This document shows, one piece after another, positions 24,825 to 32,575 of a stretch of 64,000 nt of DNA. Made by a program: the position numbers and the translations under genes. The stretch is from Gluconobacter kondonii (GTDB lineage: Bacteria; Pseudomonadota; Alphaproteobacteria; Acetobacterales; Acetobacteraceae), in NCBI RefSeq assembly GCF_002723995.1, contig NZ_BEWP01000008.1, forward strand, positions 62,001 to 126,000, read 5' to 3'. The stretch's first letter is position 1. Every line of letters starts with the position of its first letter. The notes under the pieces are model-generated. The model was not told the origin of the DNA. It saw nothing but the letters and a program-made list of their open reading frames with translations, and did not search any database.

Positions 24825-26009
24825 ATGCGTTACGACGTTATCATCGCGGGTGGTGGTCCGGTCGGGTTGGCTGCCGCCATTTCGTTTGCGCGGGACGGAC
24901 GCAAGGTCTGCCTTGTCGAGCGGTCATCTGCGGATGTGCTGGCCGATCCGCCTTTTGACGGGCGGGAAATCGCGCTGACACATCATGCCTCGGAATGGCT
25001 GAAAGCCGTTGGGGCATGGGATGAAATCCCCGCTGGTAGCATCTGCCCGATGTATACAGCCCGGATTGAGACCGGGAAGACTGGAAATCCGCCACTTCTC
25101 TTTGATGCACCCGCCGATGGCCCTGATGCGCTGGGGCATATGGTGGCGAATCATCTGATCCGCCGGGCGCTTTATCGCGTGGTTTCGAGAACGCAGGGTA
25201 TAGACCTCAAAGCCGGGGAAGGCATTGCCAGTTCGTGGCACGATACGCGGTCGGCAGGTGTCGTTCTGGCCGATGGCGAGCGTCTTGAGGCCGATCTGCT
25301 CGTGGCGGCGGATGGGCGTTTTTCACGCCTGCGGACCGAAGCCGGGATCGGGGCGATCGTGCACGATTTCCAGCGCAACATCATGGTCTGCCGGATGCGG
25401 CACCCCGAGCCGCATGCTAACACGGCGCTTCAGTGGTTCGATGAAGGTCAGACGATCGCTCTGCTGCCGGTCGCAACGGATGAGCGGCCGGGGTCCTGTT
25501 CATCGCTGGTTCTGACACTGGAGCCGGACGAGATCGCGCGTCTCAAGGCGCTGGATGGCAAGGCGTTCAGTGAAGATATCACCGCCCGCACGCAGGGCCG
25601 TATGGGGCCGATGACGCTGGAGAGTGCGCGTTGTGTCTATCCGCTCAAGGCCGTTTACGCCCATCGCTTTCAGGCTCCGCGTCTGGCCCTGATCGGAGAT
25701 GCTGCGGTGGGAATGCACCCGATTACGGCGCACGGGTTCAATCTTGGCCTCAAGGGACAGGAAGTTCTGGCCAAGGCGATTGCGGATGGTCCGGGCGATG
25801 CGGGTGATCCGTCTGTTCTGTCGCGTTTCGAGCGGACGCACCGTCTGGCGACCGCACCGCTCTTTGCGGCCACCAATGCCATTGCGACCGTTTATACCCG
25901 TGACGAAGCCCCGTTCCTGATGGCGCGTCGAGCTGGGCTGGCGGTAGCCAACCGGCTTCTGCCCTTCAAGGCTGCCGTGACAAATATGCTGATGGATCGT
26001 CAGGGCTGA
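24825..26009 (+). CDS. ubiM: FAD-dependent ubiquinone-biosynthesis hydroxylase (UbiM-like)
   Basis: 394 residues from the ATG at 24825. The FAD fold starts at residue 3 (YDVIIAGGGPVGLAAA). The segment DPPFDGREIALTHHA resembles the UbiM branch of the UbiH/F/I/L/M family, and ALIGDAAVGMHPITAHGFNLGLKG is the conserved second FAD motif. Such enzymes add ring hydroxyls during ubiquinone synthesis, which matters in acetic acid bacteria that depend on quinone-linked oxidases. Family membership is sure; assignment to UbiM rather than UbiH or UbiF is less so. Confidence 0.8.
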   Translation: MRYDVIIAGGGPVGLAAAISFARDGRKVCLVERSSADVLADPPFDGREIALTHHASEWLKAVGAWDEIPAGSICPMYTARIETGKTGNPPLLFDAPADGPDALGHMVANHLIRRALYRVVSRTQGIDLKAGEGIASSWHDTRSAGVVLADGERLEADLLVAADGRFSRLRTEAGIGAIVHDFQRNIMVCRMRHPEPHANTALQWFDEGQTIALLPVATDERPGSCSSLVLTLEPDEIARLKALDGKAFSEDITARTQGRMGPMTLESARCVYPLKAVYAHRFQAPRLALIGDAAVGMHPITAHGFNLGLKGQEVLAKAIADGPGDAGDPSVLSRFERTHRLATAPLFAATNAIATVYTRDEAPFLMARRAGLAVANRLLPFKAAVTNMLMDRQG

Positions 26010-26024
26010 GGCTCTGACGATCTT

Positions 26025-26510
26025 TCAGTTGAAATGCGCTCGCAGCAGCGGTGTTGACGAAATGCAGAGCATGATCAGCCCGAACAGCGCCATGACCTTG
26101 ATGATAAAAAAGCAGGCGTGATGGCGGGCATCCGCGCCGGTCGCCAGCATCATGAAGGGGTCTGGATCAGGAAAACCGGTTTTGCTGTTGATCTGCACGA
26201 GTTCCAGGGCCCGCTGACGGCTGGGCGCCGCCTGTGCCCGGCGGCGAATCAGTTCCGTCCCGGATATATCGGCTTTTTCGTGCAGGGCCGTAAGATAGAG
26301 TTCCAGATCTTCGCGGCGATACGCGATTTTGCCATCCGGGCCCTGCGTGTGTGCAGGCCCCGTGCCGAGAAGGGACAGCAGCTTCATTCTGCGTTCCGGT
26401 AGTGCGAGATGGGCGGCTGCTTCCGCTCTTGAGAGCGTTTTGGAGCGTACAGGCAGATGAAAGACCTGTCCGCCTGACTTTTCACCGGGAATATGTGTCG
26501 GAGACGGCAT
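26025..26510 (-). CDS. Excisionase/MerR-like HTH protein with C-terminal membrane anchor
   Basis: 161 residues from the ATG at 26510 (AGGA 9 nt upstream), or 173 from the ATG at 26546. A segment at about residues 37-87 of the longer form (TLSRAEAAAHLALPERRMKLL... IAYRREDLELYLTAL) follows the pattern of the HTH_17 excisionase-like fold. A hydrophobic helix near the C-terminus (CFFIIKVMALFGLIMLCIS) looks like one transmembrane segment. This would make it a membrane-tethered DNA-binding protein. I do not recognise an orthologue with known function. It lies downstream of the MscS gene on the same strand, with a perfect palindrome just upstream. Confidence 0.55.
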   Translation of the reverse strand: MPSPTHIPGEKSGGQVFHLPVRSKTLSRAEAAAHLALPERRMKLLSLLGTGPAHTQGPDGKIAYRREDLELYLTALHEKADISGTELIRRRAQAAPSRQRALELVQINSKTGFPDPDPFMMLATGADARHHACFFIIKVMALFGLIMLCISSTPLLRAHFN

Positions 26511-26534
26511 TGGTCTGAATCCTGATTTCTCTGG

Positions 26535-26560
26535 ACGGACTGACATTATGGTCAGTCCGT
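26535..26560. promoter_or_regulatory. Perfect 10-bp palindrome upstream of the HTH-membrane protein
   Basis: ACGGACTGAC at 26535-26544 and GTCAGTCCGT at 26551-26560 are exact reverse complements around a 6-nt centre. It lies 25-50 bp upstream of the preferred start (26510) and overlaps the alternative start codon at 26546. It could be an operator for the HTH protein, a translation-controlling hairpin, or the end of the MscS transcript; no T run follows. Confidence 0.55.
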
Positions 26561-26603
26561 TCGGAAATCGAGTATTTCCCGGAGTCTCTCTCCGTATTTT
26601 TGA

Positions 26604-29036
26604 TCAGGCTGTCGTGATGGCGACGCCTTCGGAACGGAACCGGCGGAAGACATCGAAGAGAATGGCGTCCTGCACGCTGCTGGCGTCCCGGGCGGAGGTG
26701 ATGGCGACACTCAGCGTTACAGTCAGACTGTCTGAGGTAATGGCACTGACCCGGACTTTGGGTGCAGGTGTCGCCAGCACGTCGTCGCGATGCGCTGCAA
26801 CTTCCAGCAGCATGGATTTTGCCCTTTCAGGATGGGTCGTCACCGGAACCTGAAATGTCAGGGTGAGGGTACCTGTCGCGCCGCTCAGCGTGGCGTTTTT
26901 GACGCTTGTCGTGATGAACTGAGAGTTCGGAACGATCATGGTCGAACCATCGCTCAGCCCGATATCGGTCGCGCGGATGCTGATGCGTTTGATATCGCCC
27001 CGTGTACCGGCAATTTCGACCATGTCGCCAACGCGCACTGGCCGCTCGGCCATGAGAATAACGCCGGAGACGAAGTTCTGCACGATGGATTGCAGGCCAA
27101 AACCGATACCGACCGAGAGGGCGCTGACCACCCAGGTCAGGTTCTGCACGGATACCCCAGAGATAGACAGAATTCCGAGGCCGACAAGAATCCACGAGCA
27201 ATAGGTGAAAATGCTGAGGATCGACGTCCGGCTGCCGATATCGAGGCGGGTGGTGGGAAAAAACCGGTCCCTGATCCAGCTGCGGGTCTGGCGGATGGCG
27301 TAATAGGCCACCACGGCCAGCACGATGACCAGCACGACCGTATCGAGAGAAATCTTCACGCCATGAATGGTGTTGCCGACGAACAGCAGCCAGAGGCGGG
27401 TCGTGATATCCGTGACGCTGAAGCTGCCGTCTGTCTGGGCGATGGAAAACAGCAGCAGAAGCAGTAGGATATTTCCAAGCCCGGACAGGATCACCCCAAT
27501 TTGCGACAGGCGCGGCTGGGGAAGGCCAAGCTGCATCAGGCGGAGGCTGAAGAAACTGCCTTCCGAAAACAGCCGCTCCAGAACATCGCGCCAGCACAAA
27601 CCCAGAAGTGCCACGATGGCTACACCGGTGCCCAGCGACAGCAGCCAGCCATTGAGCGTGAAGGCAAAGGCCACATAGCCCAGAAGGATGGCAATGACCG
27701 TGACCGTCAGAAGCAGGCTGGATACGCCCAGCGCGGATGGCGCGAAGCCGCGCGTATCGTTCTGGTTGCCCAGTCGGCGGAACGTATCCACGGCACACAG
27801 GCCGATGGCGATGGAGAACGCGATTTCCAGCAGGATCTGAAGTGTCTGGCCGAAAGCATCCTGAGCCTGAAAGGCGCGGAGCAGATCCAGAAGAAGAATG
27901 CTGATCGCTAGAATCCAGTCCACACCCCGAAGCGCCTTACGCTCACCGGGATTGCCCTGCGCCAGAACACCGCTCCGTCCAAAAACAGGCAGTCCGGCGC
28001 CGATAATAAAGCCGCAAACAGGAACGGTCTCGCCAATGATCGCACCAATCGGGCCGCCCCCATCGGGCAGGGTTGCCGCAGCCCAGATGAACCATGTCAG
28101 GGTCGCGATCAGGGCCTCCAGCGCACCATTGAGCGTAATGGCAATGATGCTGGCGGAGAGAGCTTCTTTCACGCTGTCTTCGGTAGCGGGACGGAAATGG
28201 GCGCCACAGCGTTTCAGCAAACGCAGGGTCAGCGGAGAGCTAAGCCCGATGATCGCGAACGTGATCGCGCAGCCAATCAGAAGGTGGAGCCAGTCCGCCA
28301 GAACGCCGCCCTCATGAAATGAAGAGTGGTTTTCGGCGCGCTCGGTCAGGAGGGTTTTCCAGAAGCGCGGGGCCAGTGGTGAAACCGTATGCTCAGATAA
28401 GGCCGCGTGTTGCAACTGCGTCCGGCGGGCGTTGATGGCCGTGTTGAGCTGCTGGGCCTGAAGATTATAAAGTCTGGCGCGGATCAGGGCCGATTTCACG
28501 GACTGTGCGTTCTGCTGTATCCGCTGCCGTTGTGCCGTGACAGACGGGTCTTCGTTTTCCGCCGCGCTGGTGCCGAGGATCTTCAGAAAAGATTCGGTGA
28601 TGTTGTCATAGGACTGGATCTGCGTGACCGCGTCCTGTGTGTTCTGCTGAACTTTCTGGATCCGGGACGACAGGCTGTCGAGTTCGCTGTTGCCCGTATT
28701 TTCGTCCTTGCGGTTCAGAACGGCAAAAACCTGTCGCAGGGTCGTGGCGCTGTCGTCGAGCTGATGAGCAATGGTGTTGGAAACCGCAGCCCAGCCGAGG
28801 CCGGACAGGGCGGGATCGGACTGCGCATCGTTCCCGATGCCTTTCGACGGAGCCTTGGAAGGGGCCGTGTTCGTTTGGGCTGTAGCCTGAGGCGCAGCAA
28901 GGGATGAGGGGGGAACGAGTCCTGCAAAGGCCAGCGTGAAAGCGACGGAAAGAACACCCAGAACACGTCCGCAAGAGGCTCGGGACCGCTGTTTTTTGAG
29001 AAATGAAGAGGCGCGCGCGGCAGGCCGTGTGGTCAT
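26604..29036 (-). CDS. MscS-family mechanosensitive channel with large N-terminal periplasmic region (DUF3772 type)
   Basis: 810 residues from the ATG at 29036; the frame continues to 29132, but the ATG gives a good signal peptide (SFLKKQRSRASCGRVLG... SSLAAP). After a periplasmic helical region of about 200 residues, rich in Gln and containing RIQKVQQNTQDAVTQIQSY, there are about ten hydrophobic segments. The MscS pore and beta domain follow: LSVGIGFGLQSIVQNFVSGVILMAERPVRVGDMVEI and TIMVPNSQFITTSVKN. It belongs with the large MscK/YbdG/DUF3772 channels that protect against osmotic downshock. Confidence 0.85.
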   Translation of the reverse strand: MTTRPAARASSFLKKQRSRASCGRVLGVLSVAFTLAFAGLVPPSSLAAPQATAQTNTAPSKAPSKGIGNDAQSDPALSGLGWAAVSNTIAHQLDDSATTLRQVFAVLNRKDENTGNSELDSLSSRIQKVQQNTQDAVTQIQSYDNITESFLKILGTSAAENEDPSVTAQRQRIQQNAQSVKSALIRARLYNLQAQQLNTAINARRTQLQHAALSEHTVSPLAPRFWKTLLTERAENHSSFHEGGVLADWLHLLIGCAITFAIIGLSSPLTLRLLKRCGAHFRPATEDSVKEALSASIIAITLNGALEALIATLTWFIWAAATLPDGGGPIGAIIGETVPVCGFIIGAGLPVFGRSGVLAQGNPGERKALRGVDWILAISILLLDLLRAFQAQDAFGQTLQILLEIAFSIAIGLCAVDTFRRLGNQNDTRGFAPSALGVSSLLLTVTVIAILLGYVAFAFTLNGWLLSLGTGVAIVALLGLCWRDVLERLFSEGSFFSLRLMQLGLPQPRLSQIGVILSGLGNILLLLLLFSIAQTDGSFSVTDITTRLWLLFVGNTIHGVKISLDTVVLVIVLAVVAYYAIRQTRSWIRDRFFPTTRLDIGSRTSILSIFTYCSWILVGLGILSISGVSVQNLTWVVSALSVGIGFGLQSIVQNFVSGVILMAERPVRVGDMVEIAGTRGDIKRISIRATDIGLSDGSTMIVPNSQFITTSVKNATLSGATGTLTLTFQVPVTTHPERAKSMLLEVAAHRDDVLATPAPKVRVSAITSDSLTVTLSVAITSARDASSVQDAILFDVFRRFRSEGVAITTA

Positions 29037-29183
29037 GCGTCGGGTGTTCCGTTCAGTGTCTTGATGGGTTTTCAACGGTTTACAAAGACAGGGGTTCGAT
29101 TGCGGCGAAGAGTACGGATATGAAAAAGGCATCTTTCCCCAAAAGAGAAAAGATGCCCGGGAAACGTAAAGTTCTGCGGAGGA

Positions 29184-30257
29184 TCAGTCCTTCCAGTCCA
29201 CTCCATGGGCATCCGCAATCGACTCGAAGCCGTCACGCCGCATGGCGTCCAGCAGTTCCTGCTTCATGCGGCTCAGGATGCCGGGGCCCTGAAGCACGAA
29301 GGAGGAATAGATCTGCACCATGTCCGCGCCCATGCGGATGCGGGCCAGAATGTCCTCGCCGGTTTCAATGCCGCCACAGGAAATCAGCGCCAGTCGACCC
29401 TTGTTCAGCCCCGAGACGATCCGCAACACATCCCGCGAACGGGCCGCCAGAGGGCGTCCGGACAGGCCGCCGGTTTCGCGGGCTGCCGGATCGCGCAGGG
29501 TGCCGGGGCGGGCGATGGTCGTGTTGGTCAGGATCAGGCCCTGCGCACCACCTTCGATAGCCGCTTCAAGGATCGGTTCGTAGGAACTGTCATCCAGATC
29601 CGGCGCGAGCTTGACCAGAAGCGGTGGCCGTTCGGGATTGCGCGTGTTGATCGCTGTTAGCAGCTCTTTCAGCATCGCCGCCGACTGAAGATCCCGCAGA
29701 CCCGGCGTGTTGGGCGACGACAGATTCATCGTAATGTAGTCGGCATACGGCCGCACGCGGGCCACAAGTTCCGGATAATCCCGAAGCGGGTCGGAACCGG
29801 TCTTGTTGATGCCGATATTCACGCCCAGCGGAACGATCGGGCCGCGCGTCCGGCCATTGGGCATCGGACGGTGTAGACGGGCGAGACGTCGGCAGAAGCG
29901 GTTCACGCCACAGCCGTTGAAGCCCATCCGGTTGATGATCGCGCCGTCCTCGACCAGCCGGAACAGGCGCGGGCCCGGATTGCCGGGCTGGGGGCGGGGC
30001 GTCACGGTTCCGGCCTCGATATGCCCGAAGCCCAGCTTTGCAAGCGGGCGAATGGCGCGGGCATCCTTGTCGAACCCGGCGGCCAGGCCGATCGGATTGG
30101 GAAAGCGCAGGCCGAGCACGCGGGTCGAGAGGGCCGGGACGTCTTTCGCCGCCTGACCGCCGAGGCCAAGAGCGAGAGAGTGAATGGCGAGTTCATGCGC
30201 CGTTTCGGTGTCGAAGCGGTGCAGGAGAGGAGTGACGAGCGTTCCGAGATCGATCAT
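29184..30257 (-). CDS. pyrD: Dihydroorotate dehydrogenase (quinone), class 2
   Basis: 357 residues. The N-terminal helices (TPLLHRFDTETAHELAIHSLAL) are the membrane-associating extension of class 2 enzymes. FMN-site motifs are NPIGLAAGFDKDA and IEAGTVTPRPQPGNPGPR. The catalytic base Ser lies in MNLSSPNTPGL, and LISCGGIETGED near the C-terminus binds FMN phosphate. It oxidises dihydroorotate to orotate and passes electrons to ubiquinone, so it is a membrane-linked step of pyrimidine synthesis. Confidence 0.95.
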   Translation of the reverse strand: MIDLGTLVTPLLHRFDTETAHELAIHSLALGLGGQAAKDVPALSTRVLGLRFPNPIGLAAGFDKDARAIRPLAKLGFGHIEAGTVTPRPQPGNPGPRLFRLVEDGAIINRMGFNGCGVNRFCRRLARLHRPMPNGRTRGPIVPLGVNIGINKTGSDPLRDYPELVARVRPYADYITMNLSSPNTPGLRDLQSAAMLKELLTAINTRNPERPPLLVKLAPDLDDSSYEPILEAAIEGGAQGLILTNTTIARPGTLRDPAARETGGLSGRPLAARSRDVLRIVSGLNKGRLALISCGGIETGEDILARIRMGADMVQIYSSFVLQGPGILSRMKQELLDAMRRDGFESIADAHGVDWKD

Positions 30258-30370
30258 GAATCGTTTCCATACCCTAATCCGTGCTGTGAAGCATCCACCT
30301 CACAGCTTTGGGCGATGTCTGATGGCGTTTTATCTTGGCGGTAACGCAGGGACACGATAGACGCGAACTC

Positions 30371-30610
30371 ATGTCCGATGCCCCTGTTTCTGAATCCTAT
30401 GACGAGCCTTATCTGGAGACGTGCTGCCGTTCGACGCTGCACCGGCTTCTGCTCTGTGCCTCCACAGGCCGTCCGACCGGATTGAAAGACCAGCCCTGTC
30501 TGGAGCGGCTGGAGCGGCTGGGTTTGTCCGAACTGCGTGCTGACGGGCGTTTCGTGATTACACAGGACGGCCTGAAGCGACATCGCGAAGAAATCGGCCC
30601 AACGGGTTAA
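30371..30610 (+). CDS. Small hypothetical protein
   Basis: 79 residues from the ATG at 30371. The sequence (SDAPVSESYDEPYLETCCRSTLHRLL... and a C-terminal LSELRADGRFVITQDGLKRHREEI) looks like a compact soluble domain. The end resembles winged-helix proteins in which a small beta hairpin (DGRFVITQDG) follows a helix. No Shine-Dalgarno is obvious. It is divergent from pyrD and lies about 110 bp before dusB. I do not recognise a family. Confidence 0.5.
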   Translation: MSDAPVSESYDEPYLETCCRSTLHRLLLCASTGRPTGLKDQPCLERLERLGLSELRADGRFVITQDGLKRHREEIGPTG

Positions 30611-30718
30611 AAGTCAGAGCGTAAACTCCGGTCAGCCCGAAAACGCCCTGCTATGAAGCGGGTTGCGTTCAAAGGAGCGTTTGCGCTTGCGAGAGCGGGG
30701 CGGTAAATTGGATGGGCC

Positions 30719-31834
30719 ATGACTGTTCCCTCATCTTCCATCACGCCTGATGCGTCTGAGAACGCTCCTCCGAACCGTGTTCTGAAACCCATTGATCTGG
30801 GGCAGGGCGTGGTGATCGAGGACCCGGTGATCCTCGCCCCGCTCTCGGGGGTGACGGATCTGCCGTTCCGCCAACTCGCGCGCGATCTGGGAGCAGGGCT
30901 GGTCGTGTCGGAAATGATCGCCTCCTGGGCGATGATCCGTGAGAACGAAAACACCATGCGCATGGCGCGGATGGCCGAGCGCGGGCCCAATGCGGTCCAG
31001 CTTGCCGGGTGTGATCCTGAAGCCATGGCGCAGGCGGCAAAGATTTCGGTCGATGGGGGGGCGAACCTCATCGACATCAATTTTGGCTGTCCGGTCAAGA
31101 AAGTGGCGATCGGGCAGATGGCTGGCTCCGCACTGATGCGCGACGAGGTTCTGGCCGGGAAGCTGCTGGAAGCCACGGCGCGGGCCGTGAATGTGCCGGT
31201 GACGCTCAAGATGCGTATGGGCTGGGACCACAACTCCCTCAATGCGCCGCGTCTGGCGAAAATTGCGGAAGAGAGCGGAATCCGGCTTGTGACGGTCCAC
31301 GGTCGCACCCGGCAGATGTTCTATAACGGCATAGCGGACTGGCGTTTCGTTAAAACGGTGAAGGACGCGGTCTCGCTGCCGGTCATCGTTAATGGCGACA
31401 TCAACACCATCCGCGATGCGCGTGAGGCGCTGCACCAGTCTCAGGCCGATGGCGTCATGATCGGGCGCGGCTGCTACGGACGGCCGTGGTTCACGGCGCA
31501 GGTGGCGCAGTCCCTGCGGACCGGCGAGGATGTGCCGGACCCGGATCTGGCGACCGAAAAAGAGATCGCCCTTCGTCATTACCGCATGATGCTTGACCAT
31601 TTCGGCGAACGTCCGGGACTGCGCCTCGCGCGCAAACATGTCTCCTGGTATTCCGCAGGGCTGCCGGGGTCTGCGACGTTCCGCTCCACGATCAATAATG
31701 TGGATAATGCTGCTGAAGCCATCGCATTGCTCGAAGGCTTCTATGGCCGTCATATCGAAGCCGGTGTTGTGCGGAACCGCGAAGCCGGACCGGCAGGCAG
31801 TCTGAGCCGCGATGGCACGCGTGAGGCGGCCTGA
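30719..31834 (+). CDS. dusB: tRNA-dihydrouridine synthase (DusB/NifR3)
   Basis: 371 residues. FMN-binding and active-site motifs: [15 protein letters not shown], the catalytic Cys in [45 protein letters not shown] and [10 protein letters not shown]. It reduces uridines in the tRNA D-loop. As in other Alphaproteobacteria it heads the block leading into ntr regulatory genes and hfq. Fifteen bp separate it from the degenerate ntrC gene. Confidence 0.93.
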   Translation: MTVPSSSITPDASENAPPNRVLKPIDLGQGVVIEDPVILAPLSGVTDLPFRQLARDLGAGLVVSEMIASWAMIRENENTMRMARMAERGPNAVQLAGCDPEAMAQAAKISVDGGANLIDINFGCPVKKVAIGQMAGSALMRDEVLAGKLLEATARAVNVPVTLKMRMGWDHNSLNAPRLAKIAEESGIRLVTVHGRTRQMFYNGIADWRFVKTVKDAVSLPVIVNGDINTIRDAREALHQSQADGVMIGRGCYGRPWFTAQVAQSLRTGEDVPDPDLATEKEIALRHYRMMLDHFGERPGLRLARKHVSWYSAGLPGSATFRSTINNVDNAAEAIALLEGFYGRHIEAGVVRNREAGPAGSLSRDGTREAA

Positions 31835-31849
31835 TATCATGCGTCGTTC

Positions 31850-32575
31850 ATGACGGAAGTGTCCGTGTCCGGTCTGGTCGAGCAGGGCTGTCATCCGGTT
31901 TTCCTTTACGGAGCCTCCCGGCTGGACCGGCAGGACATGGCCCGCAGGCTGCACGGTCACAGCCCGCGCGCGCAGCATCCTTTCGTGGTTGCGGCTCTGA
32001 CCGCCACTCCGCGCGCCTTGCGTGAGGCGGCACTGTTTGGAAGCGCCGAGGCGGGCTGGATCCAGCAGGCTCAGGGCGGAACCCTTCTGCTGGATGAAAT
32101 CGACTGTCTGTGTCCCAAGATGCAGGACCGGTTCGTGGAGTGTCTTGCACAGACGGATCTGCGCGTCATCGCCGGAAGCCGTCACGATCCGCTCCTGCTT
32201 CTGCGACAGGGGGGACTGGCGGCAGGGCTGCACCAGTGGTTGTCGGCGCTGCCGTCGGCGCAGCGGATGGGGCCTGAACGCATCGGCGCGGTCTGCCGTC
32301 TGGCGGCAGGTACGGGCACGGCGCGTCCTCGCGGACTGGAACGGGCGCTGGAACGGCCTTTGTCCGAATATCTTGAAGGTGATCTGGAAAACGGCGCGGG
32401 CGATCTGCATGCCTGTGTGGTGGGTGAAGTCGAGCGACCGTTGATTACAATGGTTCTGCGCCGGACCTGCGGCAACCAGCTTCGGGCCGCTTCCATTCTG
32501 GGAGTGAACCGCAACACCCTGCGCAAACGTATCCGCGAACTGGACATCACGATCCCGAAAGGCATCGACGAGTGA
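31850..32575 (+). CDS. Degenerate NtrC-like protein lacking receiver domain, Walker A and GAFTGA loop
   Basis: 241 residues, half the length of NtrC (about 470). There is no receiver domain. The Walker A position reads LYGASRLDRQDMARRLH with no GxxGxGK. The Walker B segment GGTLLLDEID (76-84) survives. Where NtrC has LFG...GAFTGA...QAQGG, this protein has only LFGSAEAGWIQQAQGG, so the sigma-54 contact loop is deleted. The C-terminal Fis-type HTH (about 205-233, GNQLRAASILGVNRNTLRKRIRELDI) is almost perfect NtrC. It occupies the expected ntrC place between dusB and ntrY, but ntrB is missing. It may be a DNA-binding regulator that no longer hydrolyses ATP. Confidence 0.8.
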   Translation: MTEVSVSGLVEQGCHPVFLYGASRLDRQDMARRLHGHSPRAQHPFVVAALTATPRALREAALFGSAEAGWIQQAQGGTLLLDEIDCLCPKMQDRFVECLAQTDLRVIAGSRHDPLLLLRQGGLAAGLHQWLSALPSAQRMGPERIGAVCRLAAGTGTARPRGLERALERPLSEYLEGDLENGAGDLHACVVGEVERPLITMVLRRTCGNQLRAASILGVNRNTLRKRIRELDITIPKGIDE

